The position numbers and the translations under genes are program-made. A stretch of 64,000 nucleotides of DNA from Kudoa neothunni. Its lineage: Eukaryota; Cnidaria. Shown in pieces: positions 40,250 to 52,480 of this stretch (the first letter of the stretch is position 1; each line of letters begins with the position of its first letter). The notes beneath the pieces were generated by a model. That model did no database searches. It worked only from the letters and a program-made list of their open reading frames with translations, and was not told the origin of the DNA. The stretch is taken from positions 992,001-1,056,000 of the forward strand of contig OZ199840.1 of NCBI GenBank assembly GCA_964304625.1, given 5' to 3'.

Positions 40250-41160
40250 TAATATCTGAGATTTCTTGAACCAGTTTTCATTAGTTTTTCTTTCCACTAT
40301 TTCCCAAGCTTCTCTCAACGTATGAAAACAGTCCAAAATCATGTATTTGAAGGATGTTTATGTATTCTCGTCGGAAAGAAACTGTCTAGCCAACGATTTG
40401 TAGTAGTTGGCCTTCAGGCTATGAGTGATGCCGAGACCCATTGGCCGGAGGACACTGGTGGTGTTTTTACGGATGAACAACAATTCAATGTCTTTAAAGT
40501 GGTTTGTTAAATTGGGATGAGGCGGTAATTAAACCAGGATGATAACGACTTTTCTGTCTTGTTGGTCGAATTTTTTATCTAATTCTTTAAGGATTCCTAA
40601 GAATAGAGCCACGGACATCCAACCATTTTTTTGTGACGGATAGTTTACTGGAAGATTTTTAGACCCATTCAATGAACAACACGACTTCTTAAATTCTCCA
40701 ATCACCTAAAGTGGAAATTTCTCGCCGTTACATGAAGCAATAATCAACATTGTTACCTTTTTTTATTGTTTTGTTCCGTTTACACCAGGTTTGTAATTGG
40801 TAATATACGTTCGCTGAGATAATTGCTCGTATGAAAGGGCGCCTTCGTCCATATTTATGATATCTTCCCATTTAAATTTATCAAGGATATTAGAATTATT
40901 GTTCATGCATTCGGGGATGGCACTGATATCAGCACTTCCAGCCTCTGTATGTAAACTGATATTCATCATACAATACCTTGTCTCGAAATTAGAGAACCAA
41001 CCTTTACTGCAGTTAAAATCATTAATTTTAAAATCTTCAGCTACTTTTGCAGCCTTTCCGCAAATAATAAATCTAGAAATATTTTTCTTCTTTTCCTGTT
41101 GGAGAACAATCCAGGTGAATAAGAGACTTTCAAGCTCATCATATTCCCCGTTTTTGTTCT
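40250..41160 (-). mobile_element. Pogo/Tigger-like (DDE_1) transposase remnant
   Basis: Minus-strand pieces in several frames read, in order, ELESLLFTWIVLQQEKK and GWFSNFETRY (the CENP-B-type DNA-binding region), WEDIINMDEGALSYEQL (the NMDETGLFY motif with the first catalytic Asp), LIIASCNGEKFPL, GWMSVALFLGIL, DQQDRKVVIILV followed by LPPHPN where LDNCPAHP is expected, and FIRKNTTSVLRPMG (PPNTTSLLQPLDQG). This is the DDE domain order of pogo/Tigger transposases. Multiple stops and frame changes make it a fossil. The end at 42707 may be its upstream terminus; the other end was not found. Confidence 0.8.
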
Positions 41161-43714
41161 AATAAGACTACCAGAAATATTCGAATCAACAATTTCGCTT
41201 TCCTTGGACAACATTCCATCTAACGAAGAATAGCCTATGTTTATTTAAAAATCATTAGAAATTAATGCTTATTAGGCAGGTTAAATTTATTTAATGGTAG
41301 GGCTTTGGCTCTAGGAATCGTTTCTAATGAATTATAGTATAATATTATTTCACGTTTATCCTTAATGCTTCTCCGACACCCAACTATTTCAACTTCTGTA
41401 ACACTTCAAATGACCGATTTATCGGATTATTTAGAAAAAAAGGTCATTCAATGGTGAGACCACCGATTTTCAACGTCCCTACGTATAAATATGTATATAT
41501 ATGAACATATCCTTTTAACCATATAACAACATTTCAGCCAATTTATTGTAAGGTGTGAATTAAACAAAGACTACAAAACGAAAACCACGCTATATTGAGA
41601 CTTTAATGTATTTCAGTTCACTCGTCGATTTAATTTTAATCAAAAAAATTTTATAAACAAAATATTTTTTTATGCATTAATATGCAGTCTAATGTTTTGA
41701 TAAATAAGCTTTCCAAAAGTTTCATAAAATCCATTTTTTACACTAATCTATGAATTAATAAATGACAACTATTCACGGTCTTATTTTTAATTCTGCACAC
41801 CAACAATTAAAAATTAATTCATGTAAATGTTTTAATATTAAAATTAAAACTTAATATAATTAACAGGAAATATTACCGTTTTCACAATGAGAAAAACGTA
41901 AACTGAAATAATACCAATACGAAAAATAAAATTCAGATTCCCTTAATTCTTGGTTATTTTTTATCGATTATAGGGGCAAACCGTGGTTGCTTAGAAGAAA
42001 AAGCTTTTTATACTCATTCTCAAAATTTAGAGAGTTTCTGTATTTTTTGATTATATAAAGTAGACTAAAATCCAGTTTCGTGTAACCAACTGGCGACGAA
42101 CGGGACCATGATTTCCAATGTAGTCTTGGAGAGAGCTGGATAATAATTTAGCGCACTAAACCAAATGTTTATCAGTGAAGTTGAATTGATGAGTAATTTT
42201 ATTTTTTGAATTGTCTAAAATTCACTCAAACATTCTTTATTTATATTTAACGCCAACATTTGTTATAGTTCTACCTCTGAAAGGAAATCGGGACCTGTCG
42301 AGACCCCAAGACGTTTCTTTTTGGTCCTAGCACAAAAATGGGTTTTTGTTAATGTTGCAAATTTTAGAATGTTTTAACAGAATTTAACTTTATATATATA
42401 TATATATATATATGTAAAAAATAAATTTGTTTTCAGTTTTTTAAGTTATAATAAAACCAAAAATATACAGTGGGTGTCGTGTTCTGGGTGCCAAAATGGG
42501 AATTTGATCCTAGGTTACCACGAGTCGTAAATCTGCGCTAACTATTTCTTAAAACGAATTAAACTGAAACGAAAGATCTGAGAATTCATTGTAATTGTAA
42601 TTGATTTGCTTTTATATATTTTAATTAAATGAGTAACAATATTGTGTAAGTCATCAAATCATGGCTGGTGCTTACGAGTGATACTACGCACGACCCGTCA
42701 CCTACTGTAGTCAGTTTAATGTACCGCATTCCGTTAATGCGGTGATTTTATAATGTGCTATTTCTACCATGTTACTAAATATGAGCATTCTAATGTGGCA
42801 TTTATAATGCAAGCTAATATCAAATGTGATCCATTGATTTCATGGTTGTTCTAAATTTATTCTGATTCTCGCATTGAGTTATAATTTAGATATATTAATA
42901 TGTTACTTTTGGTTCATTTTTATATATCGATAAGATATTATAAAGATAAATTGGATTTAAAGCTTTATAATTTCTTTATTGAAAATAAAAACAATAAAGA
43001 AAGAAAATTGATATAAAAAACATGTTTTTATGCTTAAATAAATGTTAACAGAAGGCTTATATGAGAATAAACAAAAAATGCAAATTACTAAAGGTTATCG
43101 ATCTTTTAGTTGGGTATATATTAACAAATATATCCTAGGACCGATTAAAATATTCCTTAATACCTTATTTATAAAAAGCCATAAAAATATATTGTTTTAT
43201 TTATATATTATGTCACAAGTATACCAAATTGAGACTGAGTATAATAACATTATACCTGTTAATTTGGATGAGATTGGGATTTTTCGCTAGAATACTTTTT
43301 ATAAGGACAAGCTATTAATTTGCTACATAAGTAACATCAGAATAAATGAGTAAATTTTGGGGGAAGATTCTTCGTAGGATTACCCTATTCTCTACGGTGT
43401 TTTTTATTAGTAATAAAAATAATTACAAAGCACTAGCGAAATGATCTATACAATATGCATCTCTAAGATCCTAATAATATTCGTTCACAATATTATAAGG
43501 TATTATATTATAAAATAACTAGCAATACTGATCTAAAATAGATCGTGGTAAATTAATTTAATTTTTAGCTCGAATAAAACTTCTAACGATTTAATAACTT
43601 ATATATATATATATATATATATAATTTTTAGAGTATGGATGATAATTTCTCGGAAAATTTCAAAGTTCCAATCGTAATTATTTGTATCTATATACATCAA
43701 AAAATATATATATG
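41161..43714. other. Intergenic stretch between the pseudokinase genes, right part
   Basis: Contains an (AT)n tract at 42390-42413 and a pogo-type terminus ending at 42707 (GTCACCTACTG before TA). An ORF at 43042-43290 (+) ends just before pseudokinase gene B; its tail from about 43210 might be a first exon of that gene, but no splice path could be fixed. Confidence 0.4.
42680..42707. mobile_element. Pogo/mariner-type end
   Basis: ACGCACGACCCGTCACCTACTG before TA matches the outward end of the hairpin family. It lies 1.5 kb upstream, in coding sense, of the pogo-like transposase remnant at 40250-41160 and could be that element's terminus. Confidence 0.45.
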
Positions 43715-46700
43715 AGAAAAGACAACGGCAAGTCAAGCCAACAATCAAATAATTGACGTAAAAAAAATATCAACTAATTCATCCTCTGAATACATATTAA
43801 TTGGTGAATCAAAATTTACAAAAACTTCCCTATACTTTTCAAATAATTATGCACGATGTTATAAAGTTAACGATGCTCATCCACCTAACATAAATCCTTG
43901 TAAAACCTTTTTATTAATAGAATATGAAAAAGAAGCTATGAATAGTATATAAAATTACGTTACATTGTTTTAATCAATTATAGTACACGATAGAATCAAA
44001 TTGGTAGAATATCGTAAATTATTTTCAACAAGATGGAATAAGTTTATTGCCAAATTAATACAAGGTATTTCAATTGCTATTGATAGATATATAAATAGAT
44101 GTTTAATAGCATTTCAAACGGTGAAAACGGCAATAATAGTGTTCCCTGCATTATATATGTGGTTTTGCTCTCACATTATTAATGAAATTAAAAACACACT
44201 ACCATTCGATCACTTAAAATCATACATTATTGACCTGGCTCTCGCTATTCAGTTTGTTCATGAGCATGGTTTTGTTATTGGAAATCTCTGCTTGTCTAGG
44301 TTATTTGCCGACTTTTGTAATGAAATAATAATTTTTTAGACTTTATCTGGAGGAGACAGGTCGATTGCGAATTATGCGTATTTTATTCGTTATTTAAAAA
44401 TAGAAGAAATATTAACTTAATTTATTCATATAAAAACACATACTATTTGAGAAAAATTTTTTTTATTTAAATAAACAAAAGAAATTGCTTTATTTAATTA
44501 GAATCGAATTTTAGTTCCATTCAATATGGTAAAGGTTGGTGGTTGGAAAGAAGATGAAGATATTTATTTTAGAAATGAAATCATACACCCATATTTAGCA
44601 CCTGAAGTGATTAAATGAACAGAGAATGTGGACTTGAATTATTTTAGATACTTAAAAATAAAACGTTTAATAATTCTGCGGATTGGTGGTCTTATGGTGT
44701 TGTTATGGTATTTATTTCTAATTAATTTTCGTTGTAATCAGACATATAGTATCAAATGTTAACAGGAACCCTACCATTCAATGGATATTTCATAGAAGAT
44801 ATGTTGGAACCATTAAAGTTTATTGAAATACACAAAAGATACGATTTATATTTATTATAAAATAGGTTAAATCTTCGAAAGGAATTATTTAAGACAGCTT
44901 CGGATTTGTTTCTTAAATTATTCGCCTTGGTTCCTCAGGAGAGGCTTTGTTTTAGGAATGGGATTCACGATTTAAAACTTCATCCATTTTATTCGGAAGA
45001 TATATTTAATGTTATTCATTAATTATTTTTGTTTTCTAATGATATATAATGTAGGTCAGTAATAACCCTAAGGTGCCACCATTGCAGCTGATTGCCTCTT
45101 GTAACCAACATATTATTGCAAATGAAGGTAAAATTGTTTTAATTTATATTTTTTACATAATGTAGATATTAATTCACCTAAAAAATACTTTCCTAGAAAT
45201 GTAACGGTAAACTGCTTCAATTATCGTAATGGTCCCTGTTACATTGATGTATTAGCAATTATATCTGGTTTTAAATAATAATTACCATTAAGGGTAATCT
45301 TGGAATATTATATCAACAATGTCTACAACAAGATCCTGAACAACTTTTTAATTCTTTTGAGGTATGCAATTAATTTATTCTGATTTAATAATACTTTGAA
45401 TTAAATTGTAATTATAAAAATTGAAGGATAAGTTGGTTATATTGGAAGAAATATATACCATTTATCTTTTTTAAATTGTTTTCATAATAATTTGATTTAA
45501 GCCATTGCAAAATCATGATATTAAGTCAATTCGAAAGTTTCAGCACAAAATAACTCGGAAATTGTACCACGTGAAACAAATAAGGTCGAATAAACGAATG
45601 GTCCTGGAAAAAGATGTATTTATTAATATTGTATTATTTATGATACGAAAAAACTATGATCAAATAAAGTGAAGGCATAATTACTCTAATAAATTCAAAT
45701 TACCTGACTTAATTATCTTGCATATAATTATATTAATTTTGTTAAAATAATATTTAGATATTATCAAAATTAGGTGATCACAAGAATATTGTGGAATTAA
45801 TAGAAGTAAGTCTTCCAGTGAGAATCGTGATAACTGAATTATTAATCATAAGATTTTCATAAATGGGCCTGTTTATACGCTTGTTTTTGAACATTTTCCA
45901 TCAATTACACTATACAATCTTTATGAACAACATTTTGTCACCGAATTCCAATTAATAGCCATTTGCACACAAATTTCATCTGCTGTGAAATATCTACACT
46001 TGAATGGAGTTGCTCACCGAAATATTTCCCCATTTAGTGCGGTTATTCAACTAAAAAGCGATGACAATTTCATTGTCAAAATATCAGGATTTGGTTGGGC
46101 AAAATATGTATTTCTGCCGTGTCACAAAATTAATAATCCTAATAATACTAATTCCAGTGTATTAGTAAAAGTAAAAGGAACATTATTTTTACTTATTTAA
46201 ATTGTGAGAAAGGGACATGGGTTTGTGAACCGAAATCAAGTTTATGATAATTGGTGTTTGGGGGCAATAATATATTTTTTCCTATTTTCGTAACTTACTG
46301 TTATTTAATATTCTTTGATGAGTTCGCATAGAATGTTTCCATTAACGTTTCCACGTACTGTCACCGATGATTATATATTCTTTTCAATTAAAAATACAAG
46401 AATCCAAACCATAATTCATTATCTTAAAAGTCGCCATTCAACGTTCAAAGTACACGAAACAAACACAGATTTAAATTAAATATTTAAAAAGGAACAAATA
46501 ATACAGTTACTTCGCTTTGATAAGAAATATTTATATACTGCTGATGACATTGTAAACAATGTGGTTTTTAAAATCTAATTCTTCATATAGTTCAATAAAA
46601 ACGACCACAATGAACTAGAATTACTTGCAAACCCTGCAATACTCAATAAAAAAAGCGATGATAGAGCTAACATTTACAGATATTTTACAGTTTGGAGAAC

Positions 46701-46716
46701 GTCAACCCATAACTAA
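43715..46716 (+). CDS. RSK-like double pseudokinase, gene B
   Basis: Compact paralogue of the gene at 31013-37894, with the same exon order. N-terminal AGC-like domain: YILIGESKFTKTSLYF, FLLIEYEKEAMN (Lys position is Glu), IKLVEYRKLF, FIAKLI spliced over a 45 nt intron to AFQTVKTAIIVFPAL, IIDLALAIQFVHEHGFVIGN (YRD reads IGN), MVKVGGW for DFG, HPYLAPE, NSADWWSYGVVM, YQMLTGTLPFNG, then PQERLCF and LKLHPFYSEDIF, the conserved end of the AGC core. Linker NNPKVPPLQL. C-terminal domain: KLYHVKQI (Lys kept), ILSKLGDHKNIVELIE, YTLVFEHFPSITLYNL, AVKYLHLNGVAHRNISPFSA, ISGFGWAK, VYDNWCLGAII, YLYTADDI, and a last exon ending TAA at 46716. Introns are 25-140 nt except one of about 260. The first exon is not located. 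Two of the four catalytic Asp/Lys sites seen in gene A differ here (GD to GN). Probably an expressed but inactive kinase-like protein; transcript data would decide. Confidence 0.75.
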
Positions 46717-46937
46717 TCCAATCGACTGATTACTTAAAAATGGAGAATAATAATTAATTTAACAAGAATATTTCTTTATATAATTATAAAAAATAATTTA
46801 GAATAATAAAACGACTTATTACAAACTTAATTTCTATATATCTTTCATTTCGAAACTTCATTATTTTTGAATCATCTTACACCATATATAGTTGTGTGAA
46901 TATTAAGCTGACTTTTATTGATTTTTCAAACAAGTTT

Positions 46938-48300
46938 TTAACCCTGTAAGCAAACTGGGTCCTTTTGGACCCAGTTGAGATTGTCATCCTGTTTTCTCAG
47001 GCATTATATAATAATTAGAATCCAAACATCTTCTATTCTCATAAAACACGTTTATCTTTAGAGGAATAGATTTATTGAAATTTTCATGTGTCATACAAAA
47101 TTTTATAACAAAAATATCTTCGGGGTATAATTGAAGTCAAAATGGACCCCAGAATTTTTTTTGATATTTTAAAAATATATTATTGTTTATATTAATTTTA
47201 AAATGGAAATTAAATTTAAACCTATTTTACATACCAAAATCCAACAAATAATTTTGTGCCGCCCGTGTGCAAGTTTCTATTGTGTAAGCATGGATTTCTT
47301 TTTGAAAAATAGCGAGGATAGTATTAGCACAAATGAAAAATAAAGACCCAACCTGGTGCGCTTGAAAGGGACTGTCAGCGATGAGAATGATGAAAATATG
47401 GTTTGTGGTGAAAATGACGATTCGCTTTTAGACAAAAAACAATGATTTATGGAGGGCAATCAAACCAAAGAAAACCAAGGTGGCGGCAGAAAATAAAGTA
47501 AATTTTCTTCAAGGTGTGACTATGTACGCCACACAAAGGATCTTTAGTATTACAGGATGTTTTCATCATTTCTTCCCAATAGAAATAGTGGAACAAACAG
47601 TTAAATACGCGACTCAGCGCGGCAAGAATCACTGTGGAAATAAATAAAAGATTTTTATGTTAATGAAATGCATGTTTTTATTGGCTAATTATTGTACATG
47701 ACTATCCATAAGGATAGGCGAGAGCTTATTGTTTAAATGTTTAGTTGGGACGAAGGTAGGATGATATACAAAGATCTTTTTTCCTTGTACAGATTCAAAC
47801 AACTAACAAGAGCGTTCCGCTTTGATAATGCAGAAACTACGGAGGAATGGCAGTTAAATGATAAATTCCCCCCCCCAACCAGAGAAATATGGGACATTTA
47901 TGTTAACATGGCGAACAAAAATTATAACCACCGAGAAAATATATGTAGTGATGAGCAATTTTGTTTCTTTTAGAGGCAACTGCTCTTTTAGACAATAAAA
48001 AAAATGTAAGCGAGCAAAATATGGCTTAAAAATTTTCCATTTGGTAGATCCAGCATCTATATTATGTGTTTTTGGAGTTACTAACGAATTCCAACACCAG
48101 CCATTTAAAATAATCGGTCGTCCTATTTATATAGGAACATTGCACATGCGCTAGATAAAACAAAACGAGAAATTATTAACGAAAAAAAAATCTCCTAAAG
48201 TTATAATTTTGTACGTTAATAGAAAACATAATTATTAAACGAAATCACAATAAAACTCTGGGATCCAAATGGACCCCAGTTAAACTCCGATGGGGCCTAA
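46938..48300 (+). mobile_element. piggyBac-type element, broken
   Basis: Left end TTAACCCTGTAAGC (46938) is followed by a perfect palindrome ACTGGGTCCTTTTGGACCCA. Near the right end (about 48258-48280) lies the similar CTGGGATCCAAATGGACCCC. Plus-strand readings contain YRFKQLTRAFRFDNAETTEE, TREIWDIYVNMANKNYN and ICSDEQFCFF (47737-47973), then KYGLKIFHLVDPAS (48020-48060), which is the N-terminal and first-catalytic-Asp region of a piggyBac transposase; the C-terminal half is missing. Several stops interrupt it. Confidence 0.75.
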
Positions 48301-49203
48301 TTAATTGTTACTTAGATGCTTAATATTATTTAAACTTTTTTAATTTTACATTTTCTTTATTTTATAGCTTAAATTGACTTTAAATAGGTAAATCAATTTC
48401 AGGAGATAATAGATTTTCAGAAAATATATATGAACGTTCGAGACTAAATGTAAAATGGAGTGTTATATCATCCAGGAATTTTTTAATTTTAATTTTTCTA
48501 CCTAAGAATCTAACAATAATTTCATTCAATTCCTCATAATCTTTTTTATATTTGCATAAAACTTAATAGACAAAATATTTTCAAAAAAGGAACTAAAACT
48601 TGACACAAAATTTCCTCCAAGTATAATTTAGGAGTATAGTACCGTTAACATCCATGAAAAATACCCCATCTTATATTAATATCACACGAGAAATAGCTAC
48701 TAGATCATACTTACGAGGTTAGTTCTATATTTCTCACATAAAATCAAAAATATTATACTCCAATGTGACTATCTAAAAAAATAATGTAGATTAACTTTTT
48801 TTCGCAACGAATTGTTATTATATCTATAAAAAATATCATTGTTGTCTATGAAATTATTGATAAGCTTAATATACACCTACGATAGATGAGAACTATAATG
48901 AATAATGAGAATATATTGAGTGAGTATATAGAGATAAAACAAACTATTAAAATTACTGATATGATTGTAAAAATAGGATATTTGTGACAGGATAATGCGT
49001 TTATTTTTACAAAATAATAATTTTAAATTTAACACTTAAAAAAGTGATTATTCATTATTGTTATAACTAGAGCCTATCAATCAAAATGCTGTCGAATAAT
49101 GACGACTAATATACTCTGAAACAATGATAAGCCTTATACCAAATTCCCACTATTATTTAAATTAAATCTTACTTTCGTGATAACTATTATTTTTGAAGAC
49201 ATA

Positions 49204-49270
49204 CAGTAGATATCAAATTTTACGCATTTTGCCGCCTCCGAAGGGATTACGTAAATGTAGTTACCTACTG
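49204..49270. mobile_element. Pogo/mariner-type hairpin MITE
   Basis: CAGTAGATATCAAATTTTAC to GTAGTTACCTACTG, 67 bp and near-palindromic, with TA on the left but TG on the right. Same family as 1512-1580. Confidence 0.65.
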
Positions 49271-49796
49271 TGGTAGTTTCACATGTTTTATCATATTATG
49301 AGAATACATATAGTGAAAAAGCATACATTAATTCTTTTTAAATGTTTTTACTATTATTATATCTTTTGTTTATTATTTTATAATGTATATTGTTTAAATA
49401 TATATATATTATAAAATCTAAGTTAATTATAAGGGTTAGCGTACTTTTACGTTTATAAGAGATTTTTCCATGCATAATATTCCCATATCTGACGAAACTG
49501 AAGACTGTGTGCTAATTTATATATATACAGCAGATATGGATGTACACTGTTTTAGTCAATCCTTACAAAATTTGGATGATCATCTCGGTATCAAAATATC
49601 GAACAATCTTGGAAGTTTTCGAACATCAAGTAGTAACCATACTCGATCAGGTTACTCGGTATACGCATTACTAAGCCAATATGAGTGATGTCAGGTTCGA
49701 AAATTATCTCATAGTTAATGATTTATATGCTAATTAAAATCATTGAATATATCGTTTGTTATTTTCCTTATTAAAATGTAGAAATTTAAAATTCCA

Positions 49797-51180
49797 TTAA
49801 CCGTCGAAAGACCGTATGTCGAAAACTTAAGTATGTGCTCATGGGGTCGTTTTTAACCCCATCATTATTTTCTTATTTTATTGTGAAATTGACCCCCGAA
49901 TTTGTTCTTGTAATTATTACTTACCACACAGCTATATTAACTGATTAGAAGTTTGGTTTAGTGGGAATAAAGTTGATAAAAATGTAATCAATTCATCGAT
50001 TAAATATTGTGAATATCTGCATCACAACGCTTGTTATTCAAAGTTTCAAATAAATGTTTTATTGTATTTTCATCGTTGAAAGTTTCTGGATGTAGAATAA
50101 CAAGGTTTAATCAAATATAGAAAAGAAATGAACACAAGCGACCGTACAAGGTATCAGGCATGATTTCCAGGAAAAATCGTTAATCTCAAAATTGAAAGTA
50201 AGGTTAAGTTTGGATCATAGTTGTAAGTATTTGAGTATGTCTATACATTCAAAATGATCAAATTAAATATGAAAATTTAAAATAGATTTATTTAAAAATA
50301 AATCACATTAATTCTAGGGTTTCCTAAAGAGAAAGCAAGTTTTTGCCAAAGATAACATCAATCGGTCTCTAAACTACACGTCTGGCATAGAAAAAAAGTT
50401 TTGTTTGAATCTGTGGAACAAGAAAATAGGTCTATTGTAGATACATCACCGTATATTAGTTGTTTTATTAATATTTCGTTAACAAAATGCACATCGTGAT
50501 CTTTTGCGTGGATCAATGATTTCTGTGAATTAGGCGTTTCGCCAATATAAAATGCATTTATTAAATAGTTCTAAACTATATTTTAAATGAAAATGATAGT
50601 GACCCTTGAAAGTCTGACGCAAATACTCACTAATAAATTACGATTCCCCCTCCCGAAGTCGGAACACGTATATTGTAATTCAGCCCAAATTATTGATATC
50701 ATTATCAACAAGAATTCCTAAATATGAATCTCTTCTTAAATCAATCATCTAAAATGAAATAATACACTTTTTTCTATAACGTTTAAATACATTTAGCCGA
50801 TAAATCTTAATTTAATCATATGACTTCATCGTCACCCTTCGATAGGAAAAAGGAAAACATACAATTTGCACATTTATTGAACGTTTAATATATATTAATT
50901 GTGATAATTTGCCGTTGTTTATTTTTTCCTATTGATAATTTTAATATGGAGTTATATCATGAAGTATTTGGGCGTATGGAGAACAAGTGCTTAATTATAC
51001 AAGCATTTTTTCTAGGATAAATTCTAATATTTTACAAAAATTTGAGTTTATTTAGTATATGAATATATTTTCTAGGATTAAATGATTTTTATACTGAAGT
51101 CTATGAGGTTTCCATTTATAGAAATAAGATTTACCGAAAATAGGGTCATGATAGATCTCGCTTGATCCTGGGAGGGTTAA
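49797..51180. mobile_element. Possible TTAA-flanked non-coding element
   Basis: TTAACCGTCGAAAG at the left and CTGGGAGGGTTAA at the right are oppositely oriented piggyBac-like ends, but the match beyond TTAACC is poor and the interior has no coding. Weak. Confidence 0.3.
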
Positions 51181-52420
51181 TACAATAAATCAGAATTATA
51201 TTGTGGATAAATAGAAGAGATACCGATCAATCAATTTTCTTTAATATTTTTGACAATTACCCAATTAAAAATTAATTGAACTATTATCACTAAATCGCTA
51301 GATATTTCTGTCAATTCTTCACCTATTTGGGGGGAAATAAAAATTTTGAAACATGTTTAGACAAACAAATGTACGTAATTTCTTATGATATGAGCTCGTT
51401 TGGGGTCTTTGTTGTATGTATAAGATAAGTTTTCTCTTTTTAACTGGTTCAAAACAATAGTATTTACTATTAATGATTTTAATAATAAATATCCATATAC
51501 CAAAACGGATGATAAACTAATCTGTATGACATTATGTGTTGGATATGAGATAAAATAAGATTCACTATAAAATGTATTATAGTCGTGTAAAGTATAACAT
51601 TGAGTTACAAAGTATAAAATAAACCAAATAATTTAATATCGCATTTCCTGTTCAATTTTGTGAAATAAATATAATGTAAATATGAAATTTATTTAGTTTT
51701 TAACAACTTTTCCAGAAGTTCAATTAAATTAGTCAAAATAAATTTATTATATTCCATATATATATATATATATATATATTAAAATAAGTATTACTAGATA
51801 ATATTTAAAACTTATATAGAATAAAAACTAACAATATATTTATGTGCACATCATGGTACTCAGGAAAATTTAAAATTTTAATAATAGTATTCACGTGAAA
51901 AAAAAAGCGAGATCAATGTATTCCCTATTTTATATTATTATAGGGCACTTGATCAATATTAATTGCCTTTGGTGTTGTTTATCATGGTTCTTGTTTTTTG
52001 TTCTAAAAATAAACACAATTGAATAAATTTTTATCGCGTATTACTATGTTTCAAAATCTTACGTAAACATTCTAAGATTTTTAAACATGCATAAAAGTCG
52101 ACTACTCTAGTATTATTAGTTTCCACCTCAAGGTTCACAGAGAAATACTGTATATTGACTTTATATTCATTTTTTTATATTTCAAACGGTAACAAAACTT
52201 TGCAAAAATGTTTTCCTTATCTAAAATTAGAGCGTGGAATTTTTTAATTTTTTAGAGTAATAATATTTAATCCTTCAAATAAAATAAAAATTAATTTAAT
52301 AGCGACCTATTTCGTGTATTCTATTTGAAACTCTTTCTAAATCTAATATAATTAATAGAAACAAAAGCACTGACACAAATTTAATTCTATAGACAGCTTT
52401 TATTAAAAAATGGTGACATC

Positions 52421-52430
52421 ATGCGCACGC
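52421..52430. promoter_or_regulatory. NRF1-like GC site before IMP4
   Basis: ATGCGCACGC lies 51 bp upstream of the IMP4 start codon in AT-rich DNA and fits half to most of the NRF1 consensus. Function is inferred. Confidence 0.35.
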
Positions 52431-52480
52431 AACACATCACGTCACACCCTTAGAGCTCGTTTGTTTGCCGTGTCACTGGA

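Larger units (their letters stand above)
48301..52420. other. Intergenic stretch with transposon fragments
   Basis: No host gene recognised over about 4 kb. Contains the hairpin MITE at 49204-49270, a possible TTAA-flanked element at 49797-51180 and an (AT)n tract at 51755-51780. A 72-residue ORF with true ATG at 49470-49688 (+) has more balanced composition than its surroundings but no family that I know. Confidence 0.4.

Noticed and set aside
42060-42540. Less AT-rich patches that might be part of a retroelement
   Set aside because: No reverse transcriptase, integrase or terminal repeat could be recognised, so no call is made.
45770-46716. Chk2-like kinase identity for the C-terminal pseudokinase domain
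   Set aside because: The GFGWAK region resembles Chk2, but the N-terminal AGC-like domain in both genes, the LLKFGDHPHIIDLIDV match to the RSK motif LLRYGQHPNIITLKDV, and the linker order fit RSK better.
49580-49700. Possible RNA gene because of the short hairpin GTAACC...GGTTAC
   Set aside because: No tRNA arms or 5S/snRNA boxes can be fitted; an isolated 6 bp stem is expected by chance.
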